Assembly (NCBI GenBank): GCA_003427395.1
Contig: BFEA01000034.1
Span: forward strand, 4,661,794-4,725,793
Direction of reading: 5' to 3'
From: Chara braunii
Taxonomy: Eukaryota; Streptophyta; Charophyceae; Charales; Characeae
DNA length: 64,000 bases
Below are positions 11,414 to 22,730 of this stretch, piece after piece; the first letter of the stretch is position 1, and every line of letters begins with the position of its first letter. A program made the translations under genes and the position numbers. Under the pieces are notes generated by a model. That model ran no database searches. It was not told where the DNA came from and was given only the letters and a program-made list of their open reading frames with translations.

Positions 11414-13315
11414 AACAGGGGAGTTAGGATCTGATGAAAATCAGCAGCCCTCCCTTGAAGCCCAACCATCTGCTGAAGACAAGGCTGCGGTAAGTAACAT
11501 ATTGTATGACGAGCCTTGGGAGGAGTCTGAGATGATTGACTTCCACTACCACTTGGAGCATTGGGCTGAAATGAAACAGCAACGGGCCCAAGGGACGGTG
11601 AAGTTAATTTTCTTTAAACTTCTCATCAACCACCGCTATCTCCGTGTGTTAGTTGATTGTGGTGCTACAGCTAATTTCATGTTACCACATGGGATACCCA
11701 AGGTGGGCTTGGGGATGAAGCAAGTGGCCCTGCAGAACCCCTGCCGGACCCAAGTTGGCAACAAAGAAGTTGTCTCTTCTACTCATGCAGTCAAAGGTGT
11801 GCGCACTACCTTTGACAAAGGTAAGACTGTCACCCATGCACTGAACTTCTTTGTCCTTGACAAGTGGCCCTTCGACGCTGTCCTTGGCTTGGGCTGGCTG
11901 CAGTCCCAATGCGAATGGACCAAGTGGAAGGAATCACTCTTCATTGTCAAAGATGCTCAGGGGAACGAGCTTCCTGTCCTCTTGGATGAGAAGCACGAGT
12001 CCCCAGTTACTTTTCTCAATGCATTGAAATTCTGCAAGAAGTGGCGCAAGCACAAGAAGGAGGAACAAATGTATATTGCCTTTGTTCGTCCTGCTCATGT
12101 GCCTTCTACTTTTGCGGCTAGTACCACTACTACTTTGACTAATGATACTACTTCCAGTACTTCTACTACTAACACCTCTACCTCTATACCCTCTAATAGT
12201 CCAAATGATCCTACTTCAGATTCGGTCGTCTCTATACGCGACTTGCGACCGGATTTTGGTGATCCCTTTGCTGATTCCCCACCCCCACCTGTCCCATCAG
12301 ACATCCAAGCCCTCCTCGATCGGTTCCCAGAAGTCTTGGCCGAGCCACGTGGAGTCCCCACGCGACCGGTTCGACACACCATCGAGTTGGTCGAGGGTGC
12401 TGTTCCTCCAAAGGGCTGCGTGTACCGTATGGGACCCGACGAGTTGGAGGAACTCCGGCGGCAGATCGATGAGATGATTGACAAAGGGTGGATCAAACCA
12501 AGTGAATCTGAATTTGGTGCTCCTGTGTTGTTTGTGCCAAAGAAAGGAGGCAAACTCCGCATGTGTATTGACTATCGCGGTCTAAACCGCATTTCAAGAA
12601 AGAATGCTTACCCATTGCCTCGTATAGATGACTTGCTTGATGCTGCAGGCAGGTGCAAGGTCTTCTCCAAGATCGATCTCAAGTCTGGCTACCACCAGAT
12701 TGAAGTCGATCCTGCGGACCAGCACAAGACTGCGTTCAAGACGCGCGATGGGCTTTATGAGTTTACCGTAATGCTCTTCGGTCTTACGAACGCACCAGCC
12801 ACGTTCCAAAGCCTCATGGACAAGGTCCTCCGCGAACAGATTGGCCGGTTCGTGGTAGTGTACCTGGACGATTTCCTGATTTTCAGCAAATCCATGGAGG
12901 AACACCTCTAGCATCTTGAGGAGGTACTTGCCATCCTCAAGAAGACGCAGCTCCATCTCAACTTGGAGAAATCCGAGTTTGGGAGGGATAGCGTCATCTA
13001 TCTTGGGCACCGGTTGTCTGCTGCAGGCCTAGAGCCTGAGGCAACCAAGATTGAGGTCATACGCGATTGGCCTCAGCCTGTGAACATTCGTGAATTGCGT
13101 TCTTTTCTTGGTCTCGCGTCGTACTATCGGAAGTTTGTACCCCGTTTTTCTATCATTGCTCATCCATTGTCGCGACTAACCAGCAAGAATGTGTCTTATT
13201 CCTGGGATGCCGCGTGTACGGAAGCATTTCGAACTCTCAAGGAAGCCTTGGTAAGTTATCCGGTACTCCGTATTGCAGACCCCAAACTGACCTTCGTAGT
13301 TACTACGGATGCAAG

Positions 13316-14230
13316 TCAGTATGGGATCGGTGCGGTGCTACAACAAGATGACGGCGATGGCCTGCGGCCACTCGAGTACTACAGCAAACGAATGCCCAAC
13401 GTAAAGGTAGCCACTTCCACCTACATGCGCGAGCTCTACACTTTGCGCATGGCGTTGGATCACTGGAACATTACCTGTTGGGACGCCACTTCAAAGTGTT
13501 CTCAGATCATGAGACCTTGAAGTGGATCAAAATGCAGACTACTCTGTCCCCTACCTTGCTTCGCTGGTTTCATGAGATTGACATCTTTGATTTTGAATTG
13601 AGGCATAAAAAGGGCTGTTACAATCGAGTCGCTGACGCTTTGTCTCGCCACCCTGAGTACATGACTTGCCTTGTGAAATCCTACGACCTCCGGAAGAAAT
13701 TGAAGGAGGAACTCGTAGAGCAGACAACCAAGGATCCGGAACTTAGTTCCATCCTTGAGCAGCTGCAGGCNAAATCAGTATGGGATCGGTGCGGTGCTGC
13801 AACAAGATGACGGCGATGGCCTGCGGCCACTCGAGTACTACAGCAAACGAATGCCCAGCGTAAAGGAAGCCACTTCCACCTACATGCGCGAGCTCTACGC
13901 TTTGCGTATGGCGTTGGATCACGGGAAACATTACCTGTTGGGACGCCACTTCAAAGTGTTCTCAGATCATGAGACCTTGAAGTGGATCAAAATGCAGACT
14001 ACTCTGTACCCTACCTTGCTTCGCTGGTTTCATGAGATTGACATCTTTGATTTTGAATTGAGGCATAAAAAGGGCTGTTACAATCGAGTCGCTGACTCTT
14101 TGTCTCGCCACCCTGAGTACATGACTTGCCTTGTGAAATCCTACGACCTCCGGAAGAAATTGAAGGAGGAACTCGTAGAGCAGACAGTCAAGGATCCGGA
14201 ACTTAGTTCCATCCTTGAGCAGCTGCAGGC
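13316..14230 (+). repeat. Tandem duplication of ~455 bp within RNase H/linker coding sequence
   Basis: Copy 1 (13316-13770) and copy 2 (13775-14230) are about 98 percent identical and meet at an N followed by AAA (13771-13774). Copy 1 lacks one base near 13467 and is frameshifted; copy 2 keeps the pol frame. The ambiguous base at the junction, and divergence typical of different genomic copies, suggest that two element copies were joined during assembly, though a true duplication is possible. Confidence 0.9.
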
Positions 14231-15741
14231 TGATTCTAGTAGTCAGCCTGATTTCCATGAGTATGGAGGACTGATTTTTCGCCGATACGGGAACCATGAC
14301 CGCTTGTGTGTACCCAACCATGAGCCTCTCCGCACACACCTTTTGGACTTGGCTCATGGCCGGAGCGGGCATTTCGGCATGGCTAAAACGTACGCTAATT
14401 TGCTAAGACAGTTTGATTGGCCCGGTATGAAAGGGACTGCTGAGAAATTTATAGCTGAATGTCAAGTCTGTCAACGAATCAAACCATGCAGACAAAAGCC
14501 CATGGGGCTACTCACACCCCTACCCATTCCTGACGGTCTCGGGGAGTCCGTCTCCATCGATTTCACTGACATGGGTAAGGTAAGCAAGAACGGGTTTTCA
14601 CAAGTCATGGTGATTGTTGACCGGTTTTCAAAGTTTCTCAATCTAATTCCTTTACCGCCTCACGCCCCAACAGATCTAGTGATTCGTGAATTCCAGGAGA
14701 AATACCTGTTGCAATTCGGAACCCCGAAGACTCTTGTGAGCGATCGGGACCCGCGTTTCATTAGCACTGAATGGAAGGAGTTCACGTCCCACCTTGGAAT
14801 CAAACTGTGCATGACATCTGGCCGACACCCCGAAGCCAACGGTTTGGCTGAGGAGATCAACCAGACTGTATTCCAGCTACTCCGTGCGTTCATCATTCCT
14901 GATCAGGAAACATGGGATGAGGAGCTGTATTCTGTCAAGGGGTTGTACAACAACTCCGTCCATTCTGCCACAGCAACGACACCTAACAGGCTGCATTACG
15001 GGTGGCAGATCCGTAATCCGCTCTCTTACTTATTCCCTGAACAGCCAGCTGGTTTAACACCCGGCAGGCCCGGCTTCAGGGCTAAGTATGATCGCTTGCT
15101 CAAAGTTGCTGTTGCAGCCATGACCAAGCGACAGCATGCCATGATTCACCATGCGAACAAGAAGCGCAAGCCATCGGAGATTCAGGTAGGAAGTTATGTC
15201 TGGGTAAAGATGTCTGAATTCTCAGAGGAGGAGGGAGTCTCACGCAAACTCCTCCCACTCTACTACGGGCCTTGGGAAGTTTTGGATGTAATTGGGGAAG
15301 ATCACTTTGGCCCTTCGTATGTTGTCGACGTGCCAGCTCACCTGTGCACGTATCCCGTGTTTCATGCATCTAAACTGAATCTCCATCGTGATGCCGAGAC
15401 ATTCGATTACCGCGAAGGTATGATCCCTCACGCGATCAAGGGCGGGCATGAGATAGATAGAATCAAACAGCGTGTAGGTAAAGGGAGAAACAGACAGTAC
15501 CAGGTTCATTTCATGTATCACCCGTTAGATGATCTCTACTGGATCTCCAAACAGGAACTGCTACGCTGCGCACCGCGCATTGTTAAAGCTTACGAGCGAC
15601 AGATCGCCGCTAATGCCACACCAAAGATCTCAGCAAGGCTCTCTGCAACAGAGTATTCCAGGAATCTCTTTGCCTTGCTCGCCTATGATGCGTTTGCCGA
15701 GGACTCAGAATGAGTTACTCGCTCGAAGGGACCTCGCTCTT

Positions 15742-15754
15742 GAGGGGGGGGTAG
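15742..15754 (+). promoter_or_regulatory. Polypurine tract of the intronic gypsy element
   Basis: GAGGGGGGGGTAG lies immediately before the TGTGATAACCC start of the 3' LTR and 28 bases after the pol stop. This is the expected position of the primer for plus-strand DNA synthesis. Confidence 0.75.
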
Positions 15755-17146
15755 TGTGATAACCCGTCCGAACACGGACTGAAACACAGCTGATTTCTGA
15801 GTTTTGCTCATAGACTGAATGCCCTACTGAGTTCCCCGCCTGCTAAGTCTGTGTGTGTGTGTGCTTGCTGGACTGCATGTCTGTCTGAGTGCTGGTTGGC
15901 TTGCGTGTGTGACCATGCCTGTCTGAGTGCTGTTTGGTATGAGTGTGTGCGTGTGTGGCCCGCCAGGGCACTTGTTCGTTCGTTGGGGCCCTCAGGGCCG
16001 GTACTTACCTGTGGCTGTGGCTTCGAAGGGTTGCAGCTGGGAAAAAGCACTCAAGTAGCGGGTAGGCCGGTACCGCACCCGGCAGGGGGGTAAATATGCA
16101 GGTACCGGAGGCCGAGCAGAAGAAGACAAAAGTGGCATTTTTAGAGGCCGGTAGTGTAGGCTAGGTCTAGCGGGTACCAGTCTGAGTCTAGGGCCTGTAG
16201 GGGCAATATCAGAGTCTGCAATGATGTTCCCTCCAAAAGGAGGAAGAGGTACCGGTTGCTTGGGAAGGCCAGCGGCCTGGAAGTCACTGCCCAAGAGGCA
16301 AAGCAGGCCGCTATATCTTCCGGCCGGGCGGAAGACCCGGCCTCTTTTTCGGTGTGCAAGTTTGGCGACACACTGGTGGAGCGCTGGAGGGAGCAGCGCT
16401 GGGTTGGAGCTGCGCTGCTGGGGAGGAAGAAGAAGGACACGAAGGAGGGAGNAGGAGGAAGGAAGGAGGAAGGGGGAGGAGCGCCAGGGGTACTTACCTG
16501 GCTATGGTGACAGCCATCTTCATCACCTTGGTGGGCGCTGCTGCAAGGAGTCCCCAGCCGGGGGAGCTACACCAAGAAGCTTCAAGGCAGGGCTGGGCAT
16601 GGCGGCCTGAGCTGGAGCAGCCATAGCTGCTCTGTGTTGTCCTTTGGACATCGGAGCAAGGCCTAGTAGTCCGCCATAGCCTCGGCCTATGTTGTATGAA
16701 GAGTGGGAGAGGCGGCCATGGCTATGGTGGACCTTGAGTGATACCTGCAGTAGAAAAGGGACTCGGACATGATTCTGGATCAGTCATTCAACATTGTACT
16801 ATTATTTCTTGTATGAATAAGAAGAGGGGGAGATAAGGAGGAGGAGATTGTTGGGCGAAGAAGAAGAGCCTTGTCATCATCTTTGCTGGTGTACTTCTTC
16901 TTCTTCTTCTACTCTCTCTCCTCTCAAGTTCATTCATTTCTTTCTGCAATTGGATGGCATTGTACTTCTCAGTGGATGTGTATCTCGAAATCTGCCAGGG
17001 TCATAACATCTTCTTCTTCTACTTTCTTTCTTCTTGTTCTTTCCCTCTCTCTCCTCTCAAGTTCATTCACTTCTTTTTGAAATTGGACGGCATTGTGCTC
17101 TCATGAATTTTAGTATTGTACTTCGAAATTGGCCAGGATCATAACA
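15755..17146 (+). mobile_element. 3' LTR of the intronic gypsy element (~1.39 kb)
   Basis: It starts TGTGATAACCC right after the polypurine tract and is taken to end at GGATCATAACA (17146), giving TG...CA termini. The 3' end is less certain because a similar GGTCATAACA occurs at about 17000 within an internal repeat. The start is supported by the homologous inverted fragment at 9226-9443. Open frames inside are GC-rich and show no recognisable domain. The sequence after the end is CTTAT; with no 5' LTR a target duplication cannot be tested. Confidence 0.6.
16893..17146 (+). repeat. Two-unit direct repeat at the LTR 3' end
   Basis: Two related units (about 16893-17009 and 17010-17146) each contain TCTTCTTCTTC runs, CTCTCTCCTCTCAAGTTCATTCA, a GGATGGCATTGT or GGACGGCATTGT segment, and finish with GCCAGG.TCATAACA-like sequence. 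Either unit could carry the true LTR end. Confidence 0.75.
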
Positions 17147-18814
17147 CTTATGGGGACAGGAGAGTCCTCAAGTGAGGCAACGGATTGTTGTGGCCACTCT
17201 GCTCCCTTAGGAAGATCTGATCCTTGTGATTAGAGAGTACTGAAAGACGGGGGTGCTGAGCTTCATGGTATAGCGGCAAAGGGGGACCCACTTGGGGAGA
17301 CTAAATAGACATATGGATGCCACACAGTTCATATAAATCGGACGATAGGTCCTTAAGACCATAAATACAGTATAATGGGTCCAGAGTCCACATTTCACCG
17401 AGCCAAGGGTCCTTGCCAGTGTAATGGTTCCAGGAGGTGTGCTGCCCGAGGGACTGGGTACACACTGTTCGTCCCCCACCTGGGGAGGGCAGTCCTCAAC
17501 CGAGAAGACTGAACAGGGGTCTGAGGCTCACAAGCGTGGGCAAAAAAGTCCCTGAGGAGTCATGTGTGTATAGTACTGTATACACTATAGTGAAGGGTGT
17601 AGGGAATTTTGATGACCAGTCACCCCCAGGATGGCTGTTCCACAGAAAGCCTGGCCCTGCCACCTTAAAAAAAATAAAAAAGAAATGAAAGTTGCCACCA
17701 AAACAGCTATAATGACTGTGCCCTCTCTTTGCACGAAGACAGTAGAGGAGAACAGAGGAGTATGTGCAGCGGTCACCACAGGGTTATGGGCAGCAGAGGA
17801 ACCTATTGTGGTTTATCGCCAACAGAGGATGGCCACTGGAGGGGTATGAATATCAGAGGAAACCACAGTTCTATCACTGGCAGATGAGCAAGTAGGGCCA
17901 AGATGAGAGTGCTGTGTGGGCTAATGGGGAAGTGGACAACGTAGGGACCATTGCAGCATAAGTCAGAACACAGAGAGAGGCGCATTACATCGGTCGAATG
18001 AAGTGTTGTGCTTGCAGTTTCAAAGTTACACCAAACATTCCAGATCTGATCAAATCTGGTTAGTTGTCCAGCACAGCCGCTTGCTGATGGGAAGTGATGT
18101 TGGAGAAGACACACGTATAATGAATGGCAGGGACGTTGCAGGAAGCCTCATCAAACACACTTATGTGAAGTGAGACCTCAGAGCGAACTCGGGGATGTAT
18201 ACCTGGAAAGGGACAGGAGCCATGTGGTGCTGTCGTTTCCTGTTCCCTTCCACTAAAGGGCGTTGCATGGTGCTGGTGGTGATTGCCCCCATGAAAGAAC
18301 ACCCATAAGGTGATAGGAGCTCGATCGTCAGGTTGCGGAAGATAACGCGAAAATCCCTTGGACCCAATTTGAGCTTTGGTGATTTGCAACATAGCATCCC
18401 AAGGAAATTCTTGAAAAAGTCACTTCGACATATTGGAAGCCTAGAGGCACGAAGTGTAGGGAGAATGCATGTTGCTGAGCAGCTGGGATGTGACAATGAT
18501 GAAGTTCTTTATAAAAGCAGGCTTTGTAAGGGATGCTGGTCCGCCCGGTTTCCTGTCATGAATATAATTTCTTTCTCTGGAGAGGAAAGCAGGCTTATTC
18601 CCCATGACGATAAATGTGCATTATCTGCCTATCAGTGTGTGCATGTCTGATTGGGCATATGTGAGTAGTTTTCTGCATTTGTGAATCAGAGAGAGTGTGA
18701 GAGAGTGAGGGAGGGGATGTATTTTGGGTGGTAGATTTGTGAAGCAGAGTGTTCTTATGGTGATGTGCTAACACTTGTATGCACGGGTTGTCATGGATGG
18801 CGTTTGCGTTTCAG

Positions 18815-18910
18815 GGAACGGAAATCATCGATGTTTCATATGATCAAGATACCACAGATCTTCACAAGTGTATTTCTTTTGTTGTTGAGTCAACTCCAAT
18901 GGTAGAGCAG
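18815..18910 (+). CDS. TPK: Thiamine pyrophosphokinase, next exon (DQDTTD motif)
   Basis: The 96-base, 32-codon exon is flanked by a pyrimidine-rich TTTCAG acceptor (to 18814) and a GT donor (18911). It encodes GTEIIDVSYDQDTTDLHKCI and then a less conserved helix ending in VEQ. DQDTTDL-KC is the second diagnostic motif of the TPK catalytic domain and directly follows the GD-DSIR segment in family members, matching the exon at 2853-2925 in both order and reading phase. The next conserved block (a GALGGRFDH-like segment) was not found downstream in the window. It may lie past 64000, within the 23337-23986 gap, or have been lost. Confidence 0.87.
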
Positions 18911-18929
18911 GTAACACGGTGTCCTCGTC

Positions 18930-19480
18930 CTGCGATCGGAAAAAGGAACAAATGGCAAGAAAGTACCAAGGAAGCAAGAAAGGGAGGTGATGCATTGAGG
19001 AAGAGAGGGAGATATGGAAGCAAGGAGGGAAGAAAAGAGAGAGAGAGGGTGGAAGGACCCAAGAAGCATGTGAGGGAAGCAGGAAGGAAGGAATAAGGAA
19101 GGGAGACAGAAACACAAAAAGGGAGGCACGCAGGAAGTCACATACGTACGTAGGATGGTAAGCAAGAGGGAAGTTGGCACACTGAAAGGGACTCCGAGCG
19201 GGGAGGGCATGAATGATGCAGGCAAGGGATGTTGACAGGGGATGGATGGATTGCAAATGGTGGGATGTTGGGAAGGAGAGGTGGATGGATGAAAAGACGG
19301 AAACATGGCTGGAAAGATGGGCAGGTGCATGAGAGGGAATAAAGACGGCCGTTGAAGAAATGGGTTGGAAAGGGGAGTAGAGGAAGGAAGACACTCAGGA
19401 AGCAAGGCAGGAAGTAAGGCATGGACGCAGACAGGAAGGAAGGGAGGGAGGGAGGCGTAAAGGAAGACAGGCAAGCATGT
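18930..19480. repeat. Purine-rich GGAAG/GGATGG low-complexity tract
   Basis: A ~550 bp purine-rich stretch of GGAAGG, GGATGG and GCAAG variants after the TPK exon. Minus-strand open frames here encode Pro/Ser/Leu-rich low-complexity peptides and are not considered genes. Confidence 0.8.
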
Positions 19481-19639
19481 TCCCATAACCGGCACCAGGA
19501 CCGGTCGTGACTGGCCAACCGCCCCGGTTATGCCCTCCCCGAGCATAACCAGCCTGGTCATGACCGCAGTTATTACCCAAAGGGGGTCGTGGAGGGGTCC
19601 AAAAGGGGTGAGACCCAGGGAACGGGGCTGTCAAAGTCC

Positions 19640-19736
19640 AGCCCCACCCTGTGTGTGTGCATGTTTGTGTCTGCGTGTGTGTGTGTGTCTGTGTGCATGT
19701 GTGTGTGTGTGTGCTCGCGCCTGTTGGTGTGGGTTT

Positions 19737-19801
<65 letters not shown>

Positions 19802-19829
19802 CGTGTGTGCGTGCGCGCGCGTGTGTGTG

Positions 19830-19866
<37 letters not shown>

Positions 19867-20035
19867 AGGGGCCACACTTTGAACTGTCAGATATGCAGCC
19901 AGATTCATTCCAAACTAGCACTTGCAATTGGCCAAGTTCCAAGCATGTGGCCCCTTCTCTCTCTCTCTCTCTGTCTGACACACACACACACACTTACACA
20001 CACACACACACACACACTTACACACACACAAGGAT
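19640..20035. repeat. (TG)n-(GA)n and (CT)n-(CA)n microsatellites
   Basis: TG/CG-rich repeats at about 19650-19832 run into (GA)n at 19833-19866. A second block of (CT)n and (CA)n lies at about 19955-20030. All open frames across it are repeat translations. Confidence 0.95.
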
Positions 20036-20539
20036 TTCCCAGTTTTTTTGGACCCTTAGCAGTGGGGGTCGGTGTGTTCTTGCTGGAGGAGTCGTCTGTC
20101 TTAGGTAAGTTGTCTCTTAACTTCTTCCTCCTGTTTGGCAGCGACGCGAGTGTGTAGTTTGAGATGAATGTCGGGAATGCAAATGCTGTTATATATGTTT
20201 GTTTTTGGTAAATGAGTTTTTGGTTTTGTGGGCCAATGCGGAAGGCTCTCCAAGTTTTTTCCGGACCTTTGAGGGGGTTGGGTCGGTGCCTTCTTGCTGT
20301 GAGTAGTCTTCTGTCTTAGGTAATTTGCCTTCTGCCCTCCATCCCCTTATGGTTCGAAATATATATGTATACGTAGGTATATGTGCAAGTGTCCCGCTTT
20401 GGCGGCAGACGGGTGTGTGGGGAATTGGCGCTGAACCACACAAACGTGGCCAACCTTGCATTATTGCCTATCTAAACTGTTTCGTTATGGATGGCTTGTG
20501 ATGATTTGTGAAGGGAATGAGAGAGAGAATCCGGGGTCT

Positions 20540-20636
20540 TTTACAACACCACACACACACACACATGCACACACAAGCGCACTTGTGTGTGTGTTTGTGT
20601 GTGGAGGAGGGGGGGGTATGTGCGTGTGTTTGTGGT
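20540..20636. repeat. Short CA/GT-rich microsatellite
   Basis: CA repeats (about 20549-20575) followed by GT repeats and a G-run (20583-20630). The neighbouring sequence from 20036 to 20780 holds two related TTTTTTGGACC/TTTTTTCCGGACC...TCTTGCTG blocks (about 20040 and 20255) and no supported gene. Confidence 0.75.
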
Positions 20637-20780
20637 GAAATAAAAATGAAGCACCCCAGCCGTCAAGCTTCAGATCAGACGACCTTTCCCAAAACAATGC
20701 ATCGCAATATTAGGCACGGTGGAACACAAGGCTGGCATTCAAAGAATGCTTTTGTACGAACCAACCAAGTCCTCATGGCA

Positions 20781-21968
20781 GGAGCGAAGTGTGCGGTGAT
20801 TGCCAGCGTCTGTGTGGTGTTGTGTGGTGTGCGTTGGACACTACAGCCTTGCAGGGGTGGGGCGGATATCACGGCCGGTATGGTTCTGCTTTTGAACACC
20901 GTGTCCTGGCTGTAGTGGTTACGATACTTGGCTCTTGAGGCCGAGGTCGCCGGTTGGAGTCCATGCTTGTATGGAGGAGGGCTGAGGCCAAGAGGTACGA
21001 ATACAATGACATTGGAAAGCTCTCTTGAACTGACGGGCAGTTGAAGTCCCGCATAAGTGAGCGGGCTATACTACCGATGGGGGGTCATGTACTACTTGGA
21101 GCGAAGTGTGTGGAGATTGCCAGCATCGGTGTGGTGTTGTGTGTGGTGTGTGTCGAGTGTGGACACTACAGCCATGCAGGGGTGGGGCGGATATCACGGC
21201 TAGTATTGTTCCGCTTTTGAACACCGTGTCCTGGCTGTAGTGGTTACGATACTTGGCTCTTGAGACCGAGGTTGCTGGTTTGAGTCCGTGCTTGCACGGA
21301 GGAGGGCTGAGGCCCAGACATTGGAAAGCTCCTGTGAACTGGCAGGGAGTTGAAGTCCCGTATGAGTGAGCAGGCTATACTTCTGATGGGGGTCATGTGC
21401 TACTTGGAGCGAAGTGTGTGGTGATTGCCAGTGTCTGTGTGGTGTTGTGTGTGATGTGCATTGAGTGTGGATACTACAGCCTTGCAGGGGTGGGGCGGAT
21501 ATCATGGCCGGTATGGTTCCGCTTTTGAACACCATTTCCTGGCTGTAGTGGTTATGATACTTGGCTCCTGAGGCCGAGGTCGCTGGTTCGAGTCCGTGCT
21601 TGCAGGGAGGAGGGATGAGGCCCAGATGTACTGATCCAATGACATTGGAAAGCTCCCGTGAACTGGCGGGCAGTTGAAGTCCCGCATAAGTGAGCGGGCT
21701 ATACTACCGATGGGGGTCATGTGCTACTTGGAGCAAAGTGTGCAGTGATTGCCAGTGTCCGTGTGGTGTTGTGTGTGGTATGCGTTGAGTGTGGACATTA
21801 CAGCCTTGCAGGGCCAGGGCGGATATCATGGCCGGTGTGGTTCCACTTTTGAACACCGTGTCCTGGCTGTAGTGGTTACAATACTTGGCTGTTGAGGCCG
21901 AGGTCGCCGGTTCGAGTGCGTGCTTGCACGGAGGAGGGCTGAGGCCCGGAGGTACTGATCCAATGACA
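20781..21968 (+). repeat. Tandem array of four ~315 bp tRNA-like units
   Basis: Units start with GGAGCGAAGTGTG or a variant at 20781, 21098, 21406 and 21730, giving spacings of 317, 308 and 324 bases. The last unit breaks off near 21966. Each contains a tRNA-like segment (about 20903-20976, 21229-21303, 21537-21610, 21861-21934) with an A-box-like TGTAGTGGTTACGATACTTGG and a B-box-like GGTTCGAGTCC. A seven-base anticodon-like loop TCTTGAG would read TTG in three units if folded as a tRNA. Acceptor-stem pairing is not convincing, so these are tRNA-derived (SINE-like) repeats or pseudo-tRNAs rather than functional tRNA genes. Confidence 0.75.
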
Positions 21969-22730
21969 CAAGAGCTCGGCCTGACAGCCGAAAGAGCAAC
22001 GCTGAATAGAGAAGAAAAACTGACAAACAACGGGAAGGCAAAGGGTAGGAGGCAGCAGCAACAAGGGACAAAGGCTGGGGGGCATGGGGGAGACGGGGTG
22101 GTGGTGTCATCTTCGCTGAATTTGTCACTAAAGCTGCCATACTGCCTTGATTTTTTGCATTTTCTTGATTTTTGATATGTATGTGCTTTAGGGTATATTT
22201 GAATTGGCAAAAACACTGAATTTGGTGACAAAAAAACAACGTAGGACCATTAGCGAAAAAGTTGGCAAAAACACTGAATCTGTTGAACGCGTATTTGAAT
22301 TCGGAAAGCATTTCTGTGTTTGTTTGTTTGTTTGTGTGTTTTTGAGTTCTTTATTTTGTTTTCTTTTACCTGTGTTTTTTTTTTTTCTATACTCTTTATA
22401 AAGGGAACAGCGGGTCTCGCGTAGCGCTGTCCCGAACCCGGCCTGCCTGTGTTGGGAAAGAGGTGGGGGACAAGGCACGGGCCCAAGAGGAATTTCGTGA
22501 AAGCGGAGGGGTTTTTTTTTTGGCTGGTGTGCGACGGCTCAAAGGGTGCCGCCGCGCGATAGAAGCGTTTCGGAGTCCGGCGGGCTTTTTTTTTTGTTGT
22601 CCGAACGTGTTTTTGCGTCGGTTTTTTTGTGTTCAGTCGGCCGTTGTGCGGGGGAAAAAGAAGGCGAACGGTTGAGAGGTGTGAACGTTGGGTGGCGGGC
22701 GGCTGTTGGACCGGGGAAAGAGAGGGTGAC
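21969..22730. other. No gene recognised
   Basis: Contains T-rich runs, two AAAACACTGAAT motifs (about 22209 and 22268) and no supported coding region. Confidence 0.4.

Larger units (their letters stand above)
11364..15713 (+). pseudogene. Pol polyprotein (protease-RT-RNase H-integrase-chromodomain-like), interrupted
   Basis: Read in the frame -1 to gag. Protease has a D-C-G-A-T active-site motif (Asp at 11655) and a later A-V-L-G-L-G-W-L strand. RT runs about 12480-13250 with YLDD at 12861-12872. RNase H follows, then integrase with an HHCC zinc-binding end (~14340-14490) and all three catalytic residues: Asp 14559, Asp 14742, Glu 14850. After a GPW/F-like module near 15260, residues around 15448-15600 (I-D-R-I ... 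YQVHF ... YWISKQEL) look like a diverged chromodomain, which in this lineage directs integration to marked chromatin. Defects: TAG at 12909-12911 just after YLDD, probably from a Gln codon, and a tandem duplication of RNase H sequence (13316-14230) whose first copy also has a one-base deletion near 13467. From 13772 to the stop the frame is clean. Confidence 0.85.
9444..17146 (+). mobile_element. Ty3/gypsy LTR retrotransposon with chromodomain-like C terminus, no 5' LTR
   Basis: Gene order is gag, protease, RT, RNase H, integrase and chromodomain-like tail, all on the + strand, followed by a polypurine tract (15742-15754) and a 3' LTR (15755-17146). The order places it in Metaviridae/Ty3. No forward LTR precedes gag; an inverted fragment of a related LTR ends at 9443 instead, so the 5' end is lost or rearranged and the left boundary is arbitrary. 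Gag is uninterrupted, while pol has one nonsense codon and an internal duplication, so this copy is relatively young but not autonomous as assembled. Confidence 0.85.
2926..18814 (+). other. TPK: TPK intron (15,889 bp) hosting a Ty3/gypsy element
   Basis: The intron is defined by the exons at 2853-2925 and 18815-18910, which join in phase without loss of conserved family sequence. It begins GTAAAT and ends TTTCAG. More than half is identifiable repeat: microsatellites and purine-rich tracts (about 5990-7475), a MITE (8848-8967), an inverted LTR fragment (9226-9443), and a gypsy element with its 3' LTR to 17146. The rest, including 3652-5989, 7474-8847 and 17147-18814, shows nothing I can name. 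Confidence 0.75.

Noticed and set aside
19530-20157. Cys/Val-rich and His/Thr-rich open frames of 110-190 codons
   Set aside because: Translations of TG/CA and GA microsatellites, open in several frames at once.
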